Source: Marinilabiliaceae bacterium JC040 (GTDB lineage: Bacteria; Bacteroidota; Bacteroidia; Bacteroidales; Marinifilaceae). From it: DNA of 64,000 nt. The position numbers were made by a program, and so were the translations under genes. Positions 44,487-53,986 of this stretch are shown one piece after another (the first letter of the stretch is position 1; every line of letters begins with the position of its first letter). The stretch is taken from positions 1 through 64,000 of the forward strand of contig SNAP01000001.1 in the NCBI GenBank assembly GCA_022496785.1, written 5' to 3'. The notes below the pieces were generated by a model, which saw only the letters and a program-made list of their open reading frames with translations, was not told where the DNA came from and did not search any database.

Positions 44487-45332
44487 ATGCAAACTATTTT
44501 ATCTTTAAAACAACTTATCAGAAAAGAATTGTCTTCAATATATCCATTGGGTGAAATCAACTCTTTTATATATATTATTTTTGAACAAGTACTAAGTTAC
44601 AAAAAAATTGATACTAATATTAATAATAAAGAGATTGTTAATGAAGAATCACTTAAAATAATATATAAGATTGTTGAACGCTTAAAGAACAATGAACCAA
44701 TACAATATATCTTTGGAGAAACTGACTTTTACGATCTTGAATTTAAATTAAATAAAGATACTCTTATTCCTAGGCCAGAAACAGAAGAGCTAGTAGACTT
44801 AATTATAAAAGAAAACTTTAATAAAAATATATCTATTCTAGACATAGGAACGGGATCGGGTTGTATCGCAATTTCTTTAAAAAAGAATCTTCCTATCTCT
44901 AAAGTTTCAGCTATTGACATTTCTTCTAACGCGATATTAATGGCAAAAGAAAATGCAAAAAGATATAATCTTGAACTCAATTTTATTGAAGATGATATTC
45001 TAAATCCATCTAAAAAATATCCAATTTACGATATAATAGTAAGTAACCCTCCCTATATAAGAAATTCAGAAAAACGTTTAATGCTTAATAATGTTCTTGA
45101 ATATGAACCACATAGAGCTTTATTTGTTGAAGATCTCGATCCTTTAATCTTTTATAGAGAGATAGCTATATTTGGAAAACAACACCTATCGCAAAATGGT
45201 ATTATCTATTTTGAAATTAATGAAAATCTTTCATTAGAAACTAAAAACCTATTAGAAGATTTAGGATATAATGAAATTTCAATAATTAAAGATATTAATG
45301 ACAGAGATAGAATAATAAAAGCCAAAAGATGA
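44487..45332 (+). CDS. prmC: Release factor glutamine methyltransferase
   Basis: 281 residues. It methylates the Gln of the GGQ motif in release factors 1 and 2, using SAM. The N-terminal helical domain binds the release factor (EPIQYIFGETDFYDLEFKL). The methyltransferase domain has ILDIGTGSGCIAISL (SAM loop), the catalytic NPPY (SNPPYI), and PRPETEELVD. It overlaps recX by 4 bp (ATGA), so the two are translationally coupled. It may be read from a leaderless mRNA. Confidence 0.93.
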   Translation: MQTILSLKQLIRKELSSIYPLGEINSFIYIIFEQVLSYKKIDTNINNKEIVNEESLKIIYKIVERLKNNEPIQYIFGETDFYDLEFKLNKDTLIPRPETEELVDLIIKENFNKNISILDIGTGSGCIAISLKKNLPISKVSAIDISSNAILMAKENAKRYNLELNFIEDDILNPSKKYPIYDIIVSNPPYIRNSEKRLMLNNVLEYEPHRALFVEDLDPLIFYREIAIFGKQHLSQNGIIYFEINENLSLETKNLLEDLGYNEISIIKDINDRDRIIKAKR

Positions 45333-45802
45333 TTATTGACAAAGAAAAAGCTAAAATAAGAATTGCAAAACAATGTAGTATAAAAGAAGTTTGTGAATTT
45401 GACGCTCGAACTAAACTACAGAAATTTGGACTTTCATATACAGAAATATCTGAAATAATTAATTGGCTTATAGACGAAAATTTTATTAACAATACTCGAT
45501 TTGCTCAATTTTATGTAAGAGATAAATACCGTTTTAATAAATGGGGAAGAAATAAAATTGTTATGTATCTTAAAAGCAAGCATATAGACAGCAACAATAT
45601 AAAACTTGCTCTTGAAGAAATAAATGAAAAAGAATATCTTGAAATTCTTTCAAATATTATTAAACAGAAATTAAACAGCACAACAAAAGAAAGTGACTAT
45701 TATAAAAGAAAAGTCAAAATCATTAACAATGCTTTATCAAAAGGATTTGAGATGGATTTAATTATTAACATTGTTGATAAACTTCTAAAACAAAACGATT
45801 AA
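45329..45802 (+). CDS. recX: Regulatory protein RecX
   Basis: 157 residues of three-helix repeats, as in RecX inhibitors of RecA filaments (NNTRFAQFYVRDKYRFNKWGRNKI is the core, about residues 51-74). recA is not in the window. The start overlaps the prmC stop by 4 bp and its own stop interlocks with the convergent lysO gene in a shared TTAA. Confidence 0.85.
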   Translation: MIIDKEKAKIRIAKQCSIKEVCEFDARTKLQKFGLSYTEISEIINWLIDENFINNTRFAQFYVRDKYRFNKWGRNKIVMYLKSKHIDSNNIKLALEEINEKEYLEILSNIIKQKLNSTTKESDYYKRKVKIINNALSKGFEMDLIINIVDKLLKQND

Positions 45803-46404
45803 AAAATCTCAAGTATAAAACCAACTAAGAATGGAACTAGAATTGTTAATACTGTTCCACTAAAGATAGCAACTACAACATATTCTTTACCAGAACATTG
45901 CTTAGTCATAGACAATGTTGAATCCATAGAAGTAGCTCCTCCTGATGCTAAAGGTGCTAATTTTCCAAATAAGATTACTAACAATGGTGAGAAAAGTAAT
46001 GTTATTATTTCCCTCATAATATTTGATAATAGAGCTAAAGCTCCTAATCTTTCTCCTTTTACCTCATTTATTATTATTGAAGATACCGAATAATATCCCA
46101 TTCCTGAACCTACAGCAAGAGATTCTCCTATACTAATATCACTTAAAAACAAAGATACTATTGAAACTCCAACATAAGTTCCAATTAAAATAAAGAAAGG
46201 TAAAACAAGTAATTCTAATTTTACATTTCTAATAACATTTAAAGCACTTTTATCTGCTCCAACACTTATTCCAACTAAAAATAAAAGTATATACAAAGCA
46301 TATGTTGATAAATCTTTATTCTCTAAAAATGCAGGAGTTGCTCCTGAATATCCTAATAAAAGACCTGCTACAAAAAAACCTACAATTATTAAACTACCTT
46401 TCAT
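45799..46404 (-). CDS. lysO: Lysine exporter LysO, C-terminal-half protein
   Basis: 201 residues, six or so membrane helices. It matches the C-terminal part of LysO (DUF340): LFLVGISVGADKSA near residue 40 and GSGMGYYSVSSIIINEVKGERLGALALLSNIMREI in the middle. LysO exports lysine (and the toxic analogue thialysine). Here it is a separate gene that starts 11 bp before the end of the N-terminal-half gene, in a different frame. The two-gene layout also occurs in Bacteroides, so it is not a fresh frameshift. Confidence 0.85.
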   Translation of the reverse strand: MKGSLIIVGFFVAGLLLGYSGATPAFLENKDLSTYALYILLFLVGISVGADKSALNVIRNVKLELLVLPFFILIGTYVGVSIVSLFLSDISIGESLAVGSGMGYYSVSSIIINEVKGERLGALALLSNIMREIITLLFSPLLVILFGKLAPLASGGATSMDSTLSMTKQCSGKEYVVVAIFSGTVLTILVPFLVGFILEIF

Positions 46405-46672
46405 TCTTTCTAAAAAACCAGATGTAACAAAAATATGATGCTATACAACTTCCGATAATAGCTCCAACAGTTAATAAAAGAGCTTGAAGACCAATGGTAT
46501 CCAGACTCGATATTAATTCTTCACGTAAACCTATTGAAATTCCTATAAGGAATAACAATAAATAAATAGAATAATTTAACAAAGGTTCTACCTTCTTTAT
46601 TATCCTTTCCTTTTCTCTTATAATATACCCCAGAAGTATACCTATAAGCATAACTATCAAGACTTCAACCAT
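46394..46672 (-). CDS. lysO: Lysine exporter LysO, N-terminal-half protein
   Basis: 92 residues with three membrane helices (MVEVLIVMLIGILLGY; LLLFLIGISIGLREEL; ALLLTVGAIIGSCIA). It corresponds to the N-terminal DUF340 part of LysO, with the repeat LFLIGISIG that reappears as LFLVGISVG in the second gene. The two proteins are presumed to assemble into one exporter. It is the first gene of the pair and overlaps the second by 11 bp. Confidence 0.83.
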   Translation of the reverse strand: MVEVLIVMLIGILLGYIIREKERIIKKVEPLLNYSIYLLLFLIGISIGLREELISSLDTIGLQALLLTVGAIIGSCIASYFCYIWFFRKNER

Positions 46673-46756
46673 ATAAATTACATTTTAAGAACTCAAAAGT
46701 ATAAAAACTTTACTAAAATATATAGTCTTATTCTGTTTCATTTATAATAAAAAGTC

Positions 46757-46764
46757 TATCTTTG
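46757..46764 (+). promoter_or_regulatory. -7 box of the thrE gene pair
   Basis: TATCTTTG matches TAnnTTTG, with a leader of about 26 nt before the ATG at 46796. Confidence 0.5.
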
Positions 46765-46795
46765 CGGCGTTTTTTTAACATTCAAGTTTAAATAG

Positions 46796-47566
46796 ATGAA
46801 CAATAATAAAGCTTCAGAAGTAGGCGCTACTTTACTAGAAATTGGAGATATATTAATGGGTTCAGGTGCTAATACTATGCGAATTAGAGAAACGATGACT
46901 CGTATCGCTCATTCTCTTGGTTACAACATTGAATTAATGATTACCCATAGAGCTCTTTCAATTTCTTTATCAAACAAAGACGGTGATTTCGTCTTTTCAA
47001 AAATAAAAAGAATCTCTCCTCACGGTGTTAACTTTAGAGCTATTTCAGCAATTTGTCATATGAGTTGGAATGCTTTAGATGAAAAATGGTCTCTTGAGAA
47101 AATTAATAATGAGATTGCAAGAATTAAAAAATTAGCTCATTATCCTAGACTTGTATTATTGGTACTTGTAGCATTTGCTGATGCAGGATTCTGCCATAAT
47201 TTTGGTGGAGGGTGGAAAGAACTACTAGTTACAGGTATTGCTACTTTTGTAGGAATGACTGTAAAACAGGAGTTCGGTAAAAGACACTATAATCCATACT
47301 TATGCGTTTATATCGCAGCTTTTGTAGCATCTCTTTTAGCAAGTTGTTCATATCTACTTCCTGTTGAAATGTGCAATGCTAAAGCTATTGCGACTTCGGT
47401 TTTATTCCTTGTTCCAGGAGTTCCTCTAATAAATTCTATAACTGATTTAGTTCAAGGAAATATACAAAATGGTGTCTTTAGAGGTATCAATGCATTTATT
47501 ATTTGCTTTGCTCTTGCATGTGGATTATTTACAACAGCTTTAATCTTTAATCAAAATTTACTATGA
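46796..47566 (+). CDS. thrE: Threonine/serine exporter ThrE, N-terminal part (DUF1212)
   Basis: 256 residues. A soluble N-terminal domain (EVGATLLEIGDILMGSGANTMRIRETM, 7-33, and RISPHGVNFRAISAICHMSW) is followed by about five membrane helices with the DUF1212 motif VPGVPLINSITDLVQGN. ThrE exports threonine and serine. The other half is the next gene, overlapping by 4 bp, so the transporter is a two-gene product. Promoter TATCTTTG lies just upstream. Confidence 0.87.
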   Translation: MNNNKASEVGATLLEIGDILMGSGANTMRIRETMTRIAHSLGYNIELMITHRALSISLSNKDGDFVFSKIKRISPHGVNFRAISAICHMSWNALDEKWSLEKINNEIARIKKLAHYPRLVLLVLVAFADAGFCHNFGGGWKELLVTGIATFVGMTVKQEFGKRHYNPYLCVYIAAFVASLLASCSYLLPVEMCNAKAIATSVLFLVPGVPLINSITDLVQGNIQNGVFRGINAFIICFALACGLFTTALIFNQNLL

Positions 47567-48105
47567 TAGATATCTTATTAAAACTACTAGGTAACGGTAC
47601 TTGGGCCGGTATAGCTGCAATAGGTTTCTCTATAATATTTAATGTTCCTAAAAGAACTTTAACACCTATATTCTTTCTTGCATTTTGTGGTACTTTCACT
47701 AAATTCTTAGCAATGAATGTTGGTTTTGGTATTATTATATCATCATTCTTTGGAGCAATAGTTGTTGGATGCTTAACTCTTTATGTTGCAAGACACTTTT
47801 ATACTCCTCCATTAATAGTTTCTATTCCAGGAGTTATTCCTATGGTGCCAGGTATATTTATATACAATTTTATACTTGGATTATTTAATCTGGGTTCAGG
47901 AAATATTTCTGATGATCCTAAAATTGGTAATTTTATCTTTTTTACTACAAATAACGGATTAAAAGCATTCTTTATTGTTATGGGATTAGCAATTGGTGTC
48001 GCTATACCTATGCTATTAACAAGAAAAGAATCTATCAGAGGTATAGAACACCATAAATCTTTAGGTTCGAACAAAAAGAAACACCTAAAAAAACAAATAC
48101 AATAA
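47563..48105 (+). CDS. thrE: Threonine/serine exporter ThrE, C-terminal part (DUF3815)
   Basis: 180 residues, about five membrane helices with the DUF3815 motif SIPGVIPMVPGIFIYNFI, echoing the VPG of the partner. It starts at ATGA, sharing 4 bp with the stop of the first half. A basic tail ends the protein. Its stop abuts that of the convergent MATE gene. Confidence 0.86.
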   Translation: MIDILLKLLGNGTWAGIAAIGFSIIFNVPKRTLTPIFFLAFCGTFTKFLAMNVGFGIIISSFFGAIVVGCLTLYVARHFYTPPLIVSIPGVIPMVPGIFIYNFILGLFNLGSGNISDDPKIGNFIFFTTNNGLKAFFIVMGLAIGVAIPMLLTRKESIRGIEHHKSLGSNKKKHLKKQIQ

Positions 48106-49458
48106 TTATTCTAAATATGGTTTTAGCAATTGTCTATATCTATAATAATATAAGATAGAGGCAATTGTTAAACCTACTGGAAAACCAAACCATAAGCCTA
48201 CTGCACCAAAACCTAAAGGGAATGCACATAGGTAACTAAAAGGAAGTGATATTATAAAATAAGATATAAATGTTATTACGGCTGGTTTTTTAACATCTGC
48301 AAAACCTCTCAATACTCCAGCTAATACTATTTGTATTCCATCACTTAATTGATATGAAGCACACATTATTAACATTAAAGCTGCTAAATCAATAACCTCC
48401 TTTTTATCTGTAAATGCCAAAGGCAAGATATTCCTTCCTAATACATAAAATAAAACTATAATCAAACAATAAACCAAAGATAACCTTATACTTACAGTAT
48501 TTATTGTTGATATCTTCTTATAATTATCTTCTCCTATCACGTGACTAACTCGAATTGTTGTTGCAGCACCAATACCTTGATATACCATAAATCCAACTGT
48601 TGATAAAGATACTCCTATTTGATGAGCTGCTAAACTAATATCATCTATCCATCCCATCATAATAGTACATACTCCAAAAGCAGAAGCCTCCATAACCATC
48701 TGTCCTGCTAAAGGCATTCCTAATACAAAAAAGTTTCTAATCCCTTCAAGTGTAACTCTAGAATCTTTAAAACCCATATAAAATTTTCTAAAAGATATTT
48801 TTCTTGCCAAGAATACATATTGTAGAATCATCATATAAATACGTGATAAAATAGTTCCTACTGCTGCTCCATAAAGTCCTAATTCTGGACAACCAAGCTT
48901 ACCATACATAAAGCAATAGTTACCTATAACATTTATAATATTTGCTGTAAGCATAACTATCATTGATATTTTAGTATTTCCAATACCTTCATAGAATTGT
49001 TTAAATACATAAAATATTTGCATTGGTATTATTGAAACTGTCAATAACAGCATAAAATTTGTTGACTTTAAAATAATACTTGCAGGTTGATGCATAAATG
49101 GTATACAAAACGATAAAACTATCATTATTAAAACCATAATAATACCCATCAATAAATTAGATACTATACCATTTTTAAGAGCCCTACCAATGAATTTATA
49201 ATCCTTAGTAACTAACCTCTGACCAACAACAGGAGTTACAGCAAAGGAGAAACCCATACCAAAGATTACTACTAATTGAAATAATGTGTTTGTAAAAGAA
49301 GCTGCTGCTAAATCTACATAACCTAACTGCCCAATCATAATATTATCTACAAGGCCTACCATTATTTGTCCAGCTTGTGCTATTATTACGGGGGTACTTA
49401 ATAAAAGAGTTTTCTTATACTCTGAAAAAGGAATTGAAGTTTTCATTCTCTTAAACAT
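48106..49458 (-). CDS. MATE family efflux transporter
   Basis: 450 residues, twelve membrane helices in two halves, with MATE signatures QAGQIMVGLVDNIMIGQLG near the start and FGMGFSFAVTPVVGQRL. MATE pumps export drugs or metabolites with Na+ or H+. The GNYCFMYGKLGCPELGLYGAAVGT segment is typical of the NorM/YdhE branch. The substrate is unknown. The gene has an unusually long, structured 5' leader (about 150 nt). Confidence 0.9.
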   Translation of the reverse strand: MFKRMKTSIPFSEYKKTLLLSTPVIIAQAGQIMVGLVDNIMIGQLGYVDLAAASFTNTLFQLVVIFGMGFSFAVTPVVGQRLVTKDYKFIGRALKNGIVSNLLMGIIMVLIMIVLSFCIPFMHQPASIILKSTNFMLLLTVSIIPMQIFYVFKQFYEGIGNTKISMIVMLTANIINVIGNYCFMYGKLGCPELGLYGAAVGTILSRIYMMILQYVFLARKISFRKFYMGFKDSRVTLEGIRNFFVLGMPLAGQMVMEASAFGVCTIMMGWIDDISLAAHQIGVSLSTVGFMVYQGIGAATTIRVSHVIGEDNYKKISTINTVSIRLSLVYCLIIVLFYVLGRNILPLAFTDKKEVIDLAALMLIMCASYQLSDGIQIVLAGVLRGFADVKKPAVITFISYFIISLPFSYLCAFPLGFGAVGLWFGFPVGLTIASILYYYRYRQLLKPYLE

Positions 49459-49495
49459 ACAAATAGATTTTAAAAATTACTTGATATTTAACGAG

Positions 49496-49598
49496 ACCTT
49501 ACCCTCAACAGATCATGCTATTTTATTTTTTGCAAGAAAGACATCTTGGGCTTCAAGGTGAGAAACTATAAAAAAGCACTCTATAGATATATTGAGTC
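49496..49598 (-). ncRNA. Candidate structured 5' leader of the MATE gene
   Basis: On the minus strand the leader first forms a short hairpin (ACTC 49594-49597 / GAGT 49578-49581) followed by six U, terminator-like. A closed domain comes next: ACCUU (49555-49559) with AAGGU (49496-49500), a 2-3 bp CCC/GGG helix (49548-49550 with 49502-49504), and the arm CAAGA (49544-49548 side) with UCUUG (49533-49537). It ends about 40 nt before the start codon. I do not recognise a known riboswitch family. Base pairing is seen; regulation is inferred. Confidence 0.35.
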
Positions 49599-49613
49599 GT
49601 TTTATTTTAGGCG

Positions 49614-49621
49614 ACAAATAT
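49614..49621 (-). promoter_or_regulatory. -7 box of the MATE gene
   Basis: On the minus strand TATATTTG matches TAnnTTTG. Transcription would begin near 49608, giving a leader of about 150 nt, longer than elsewhere in the window. Confidence 0.5.
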
Positions 49622-49642
49622 AATGAGTTTTATAAAAGCAAC

Positions 49643-49676
49643 AAAAAAGGGCTATCAAAAGATAGCCCTTTTTTTA
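49643..49676. terminator. Terminator after mutB
   Basis: The stem AAAAAAGGGCTATC / GATAGCCCTTTTTT with an AAAA loop has T runs on both strands. It lies 17 bp after the mutB stop. Confidence 0.88.
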
Positions 49677-49692
49677 TATAGCATAAATATTT

Positions 49693-51846
49693 CTATTTAT
49701 GAATTTCATTTAAAATTTCCATCATCTTAATTGCTGATGCTGGTACTTTTGTTCCAGGACCAAAAATAGCCACTGCACCTGCTTCATATAAGAATTCATA
49801 ATCTTGATGTGGAATAACACCTCCAACATAAACAAGAATATCTTCACGACCTAATTTCTTAAGTTCTTCAATAATTGCAGGAACTAGTGTTTTATGACCA
49901 GCTGCTAAAGAAGAAACTCCGATAACGTGAACATCATTTTCTACTGCTTGTTTAGCCGATTCTGCAGGAGTCTGGAATAAAGGACCCATATCAACATCGA
50001 ATCCCATATCTGCATATCCTGTTGCTACAACTTTGGCACCTCTATCGTGACCATCTTGACCCATTTTTGCAATCATAATACGAGGACGACGTCCTGTTTT
50101 TTCTGCAAATGCATCAGTCATCTCTTTAGCTTTAGCAAAATCAGGATCATTTGCTGAAGCATTTGAATATACTCCGCTCACTGTACGAATTACTGCTTTA
50201 TATCTTCCACAAATCTTTTCACAAGCATCAGAAATTTCTCCTAACGATGCACGCTCTTTAGCTGCCTCTACTGCTAATGCAAGAAGGTTACCTTCACCTG
50301 TCTCTGCACATTTAGTAATTGCTGCTAAAGCTGCTTGACATTTAGCTTCATCTCTATTTGCTTTCAACTCTTTCAATCTCTCAATTTGAGAAATTCTTAC
50401 GGCTGTATTATCTACCTCTAGAATATCAATTGGATCTTCTTTCTCTAGACGATACTTATTTGTTCCAACAATAGTCTGAGCTCCTGAATCAATACGAGCT
50501 TGAGTTCTTGCTGCTGCTTCTTCAATTCTTAATTTTGGTACACCAGATTCGATAGCCTTAGCCATACCTCCTAGTTTCTCAACCTCTTCGATATGTGCCC
50601 AAGCTTTATCTACTAATTCCTTAGTAAGTGATTCTACATAATAAGAACCTGCCCATGGGTCGATTGACTTAGTTACTGTAGTTTCATCTTGAATATATAT
50701 CTGAGTATTACGTGCAATACGAGCAGAGAAATCTGTTGGAAGAGCAATTGCTTCATCAAGAGCATTTGTATGTAACGATTGAGTATGTCCTAATGCTGCT
50801 GACATTGCCTCTATACATGTTCTTCCTACGTTATTAAATGGATCTTGCTCAGTTAACGACCAACCTGAAGTTTGTGAGTGAGTACGTAAACATAAAGATT
50901 TAGGATTCTTAGGATTAAATTGCTTAACAATCTTAGCCCATAATAAACGTCCTGCTCTCATCTTAGCCATCTCCATCATAGGATTCATTCCTATTGCCCA
51001 GAAGAAAGATAAACGAGGAGCAAAAGCATCAATATCCATACCTGCAGCAACACCTTTTTTCAAATACTCTAAACCATCAGCTAAAGTATATGCTAACTCG
51101 ATATCTGCTGTTGCACCTGCTTCTTGCATGTGGTAACCAGAAATTGATATTGAGTTAAACTTAGGCATATTTTTTGAAGTATATTCAAAAATATCTGCAA
51201 TAATCTTCATTGAGAATTCTGGTGGATAGATATAAGTATTACGCACCATAAATTCTTTTAAAATATCATTTTGAATTGTTCCTGATAATTTATCCAATGG
51301 TACACCTTGCTCTAAACCTGCTACAATATAGAAAGCTAATACTGGAAGTACAGCTCCATTCATAGTCATAGAAACAGACATTTTTTCCAATGGAATTTGA
51401 TCGAACAATATCTTCATATCTAGAATAGAATCTACTGCCACACCTGCTTTACCCACATCACCAACTACTCTAGGGTGATCTGAATCATAACCTCTATGTG
51501 TTGCTAAATCGAATGCTACTGATAAACCTTTCTGACCTGCAGCTAAGTTTCTTCTATAGAAAGCATTTGATTCTTCTGCTGTTGAGAATCCTGCATACTG
51601 ACGAATAGTCCAAGGACGTAGTGGATACATAGCAGAATATGGACCACGTAAAAATGGAGGTAAACCTGAAACATAATTCAAATGTTCCATTCCTTCAAGA
51701 TCCTCTTTTGTATAAGCTGGCTTAACTGGAATCAACTCCGGAGTCATCCAATCTTTTTCAATATGATTTTTCTTCTCCCAATCTTGAGCAGCCATATCTG
51801 CTTTTCGAGAAGATAATATATCTATATCTTTGAAATTTGGTTTCAT
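49693..51846 (-). CDS. mutB: Methylmalonyl-CoA mutase, large (catalytic) subunit
   Basis: 717 residues. It interconverts succinyl-CoA and methylmalonyl-CoA with adenosylcobalamin, the key step of the propionate route. The N-terminal TIM barrel carries [22 protein letters not shown] and the C-terminal cobalamin domain has [21 protein letters not shown] with the cobalt-binding His (DGHDRG). It follows mutA by 26 bp on the same strand, and the pair ends in a strong terminator. Cobalamin supply genes are not in the window. Confidence 0.96.
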   Translation of the reverse strand: MKPNFKDIDILSSRKADMAAQDWEKKNHIEKDWMTPELIPVKPAYTKEDLEGMEHLNYVSGLPPFLRGPYSAMYPLRPWTIRQYAGFSTAEESNAFYRRNLAAGQKGLSVAFDLATHRGYDSDHPRVVGDVGKAGVAVDSILDMKILFDQIPLEKMSVSMTMNGAVLPVLAFYIVAGLEQGVPLDKLSGTIQNDILKEFMVRNTYIYPPEFSMKIIADIFEYTSKNMPKFNSISISGYHMQEAGATADIELAYTLADGLEYLKKGVAAGMDIDAFAPRLSFFWAIGMNPMMEMAKMRAGRLLWAKIVKQFNPKNPKSLCLRTHSQTSGWSLTEQDPFNNVGRTCIEAMSAALGHTQSLHTNALDEAIALPTDFSARIARNTQIYIQDETTVTKSIDPWAGSYYVESLTKELVDKAWAHIEEVEKLGGMAKAIESGVPKLRIEEAAARTQARIDSGAQTIVGTNKYRLEKEDPIDILEVDNTAVRISQIERLKELKANRDEAKCQAALAAITKCAETGEGNLLALAVEAAKERASLGEISDACEKICGRYKAVIRTVSGVYSNASANDPDFAKAKEMTDAFAEKTGRRPRIMIAKMGQDGHDRGAKVVATGYADMGFDVDMGPLFQTPAESAKQAVENDVHVIGVSSLAAGHKTLVPAIIEELKKLGREDILVYVGGVIPHQDYEFLYEAGAVAIFGPGTKVPASAIKMMEILNEIHK

Positions 51847-51872
51847 ATTTTTCTAATTTAAAGTAGTTGAGA

Positions 51873-53750
51873 TTAAATACCTAACTCTTGTTGATATCTT
51901 GTTAATTCTTCTAACACATTGTTCTTAACGTGAACAAAATTTGTTATTCCTTTTGCTTTTAATTCTTCTGCACAAGCAGGAGCTCCAGCCACTACTATAA
52001 TAGCTTCTTTAGATAAATTCTCAAATACCTCTGAAGCATATTCTGCGTACTCATCATCAGAACTACAAACAACAACAATATTAGGTTGTTTTTCTCTACA
52101 TACTTTAACACCCTCTTCTACAGTTGTAAAACCATTATGGTCTTCTACATCGAAACCTGCACATGCAAAAAAGTTACAAGCAAATTGTGCTCTCGCTTTT
52201 CTCATTGTAAGATTTCCTATAGGGAACATCTGTACTAAAGGACGCTTATTATCTTTTGAATATAAGTCTGTTTTTAATCTTAATTTCTCAAAAGCTTGAG
52301 ATCCTCTATATAATGAAAGAGTCTCAATTTCTGAGTCTTCAGACTTGCAAGACATAGGTTCTAAAACACTTGCGTTTAGATCTTCTGTTATAGCTTCAGT
52401 AAAGTTAGGGAAGATATTAGTTCCTAATAAATTCTCTTTTCTACGAGCTATAGCTAAATCTCTATCTTTAGCTGTTTTAGCAACCATCTCTTGAATAAAT
52501 CCAAGTTTTAAAGCAGCCATATAACCACCTTTTTCTTGAACTTCTAAGAATAATTCCCAAGCAGTTTTAATAATCGATTCTGTTAATTCTTCTACATAAT
52601 AAGAACCACCTGCAGGATCGGCTACTTTACCTAAATGAGATTCTTCTTTCAATAAGATTTGCTGATTTCTAGCAACTCTTTCTGAAAAATCATCACTCTC
52701 CTTAAAGAATGAATTGTAAGGCTTAACAACTAAAGAATCAACACCACCTAATACAGCTGACATTGCTTCTGTTTGAGTTCTAAGCATATTCACATTAGCA
52801 TCATAAATTGTTTTATTCCATTCTGATGTTTCTGCGTGAATATTCATCTTACAAGCATCTTCATTTGAAGGTGAATAAGCTTTAACAATATTAGCCCATA
52901 AATATCTTGCAGCACGGAATTTAGCTAATTCCATAAAATATTTTGATCCTACACCAAATTTGAATCTAATTCTTGGTGCGATATCATCAATATTCATTCC
53001 ACGAGATAGTAATTGCTCAATATATTCAACACCTGCTGATAATGAGAATCCTAACTCTTCAACAATTGATGAACCTGCATTATTAAAATCTACTCCTCCT
53101 ACTTCAATAACTTTCAATAAAGGCATATTTGAAGAAGATGATACAAGTTCTTTTAAAGAATCAAATTCTGCTTCTTCTGTTGTATCAAATTTTCCTACTA
53201 ATGTGTATTTTCCTAATGGATTAACACTTACACCTCCATAAAGTTTTGAAACTTCTACTTTATTGTCTTTTGCTATTTCCTCTAAGAAAGAAATAACTTG
53301 TTTCAATTGAGTTCCACAAACAAAATTTATCTCAACACAGTCAAGAACAATTCCGTTTAATAATTTTGCTAAATCTTCTTTAGTGTACTCTACACTTCTA
53401 TCTAAGATGAATCCTAAAGAATCAACTCCTTTATCAAGAATATCTAAAGCTTTTTTATTTGCTTCTGCTAAATCTTTAACTACGATATCTTGACGGATAA
53501 ACCAGTTGTTATTATCCTTATGCTTTCCTCTTACATATGGGAAATCACCTGGATAAACATCTAGATTCTTCAACTCATCCATATTCTCTAACCTATAAAA
53601 AGGCTGAACATTGAAACCTTCGTTTGTTCTCCAAACTAGCTTTCTACTGAAATCAGCGCCTTTAAGGTCAGTAGTGATTTTGTCCATCCACTCTTGTGTA
53701 GAATTTGGGGCAAATTCACTAAATAACTTAGTGTTTTCTTTTTCTGCCAT
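51873..53750 (-). CDS. mutA: Methylmalonyl-CoA mutase, small (non-catalytic) subunit
   Basis: 625 residues, homologous to the large subunit but with a degenerate cobalamin domain: the DxHxxG cobalt-binding motif is missing (the region reads MFPIGNLTMRKARAQF). The barrel part (SAGVEYIEQLLSRGMNIDDIAPRIRFKFGVG) is preserved. It forms the heterodimer with MutB. It is first in the operon, with a minus-strand TACATTTG box at 53793-53800 giving a leader of about 37 nt. Confidence 0.93.
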   Translation of the reverse strand: MAEKENTKLFSEFAPNSTQEWMDKITTDLKGADFSRKLVWRTNEGFNVQPFYRLENMDELKNLDVYPGDFPYVRGKHKDNNNWFIRQDIVVKDLAEANKKALDILDKGVDSLGFILDRSVEYTKEDLAKLLNGIVLDCVEINFVCGTQLKQVISFLEEIAKDNKVEVSKLYGGVSVNPLGKYTLVGKFDTTEEAEFDSLKELVSSSSNMPLLKVIEVGGVDFNNAGSSIVEELGFSLSAGVEYIEQLLSRGMNIDDIAPRIRFKFGVGSKYFMELAKFRAARYLWANIVKAYSPSNEDACKMNIHAETSEWNKTIYDANVNMLRTQTEAMSAVLGGVDSLVVKPYNSFFKESDDFSERVARNQQILLKEESHLGKVADPAGGSYYVEELTESIIKTAWELFLEVQEKGGYMAALKLGFIQEMVAKTAKDRDLAIARRKENLLGTNIFPNFTEAITEDLNASVLEPMSCKSEDSEIETLSLYRGSQAFEKLRLKTDLYSKDNKRPLVQMFPIGNLTMRKARAQFACNFFACAGFDVEDHNGFTTVEEGVKVCREKQPNIVVVCSSDDEYAEYASEVFENLSKEAIIVVAGAPACAEELKAKGITNFVHVKNNVLEELTRYQQELGI

Positions 53751-53792
53751 AATTTCTCTAAAATAGTTTACTCTAACTGTTTTCTATATTTT

Positions 53793-53800
53793 CAAATGTA
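53793..53800 (-). promoter_or_regulatory. -7 box of the mutAB operon
   Basis: On the minus strand TACATTTG matches TAnnTTTG, with a leader of about 37 nt before mutA. The -33 element is not at the standard distance. Confidence 0.45.
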
Positions 53801-53889
53801 AAAATACGTAATTTGTCTTATTACCAAAAAAAAAACGCTAGAAATTAGAAGTATACACCCTATTTAATTGCATATAAACTCTTTGTATT

Positions 53890-53897
53890 TAAATTTG
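53890..53897 (+). promoter_or_regulatory. -7 box of dapD
   Basis: TAAATTTG matches TAnnTTTG, with an expected leader of about 84 nt before dapD. The divergent mutA box lies some 90 bp to the left. Confidence 0.45.
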
Positions 53898-53986
53898 TGC
53901 TTATAAATGGCACAAATTGAAAGATGTCATGAAAATGTTTTTATTCACATTTTATAAATTGATGTATAATTTAATACTAACAAATT

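Noticed and set aside
45799-46672. LysO as a single gene broken by a frameshift
   Set aside because: The two frames overlap by a neat 11 bp, each half has its own Met and intact helices, and the two-gene layout is known in Bacteroides.
46796-48105. ThrE as a broken gene
   Set aside because: The halves overlap by the common ATGA and match the DUF1212 and DUF3815 proteins that are normally separate in many bacteria.
53751-53986. Cobalamin riboswitch before the mutAB operon
   Set aside because: The leader is only about 37 nt and lacks the B12 box (GCCACTG-like).
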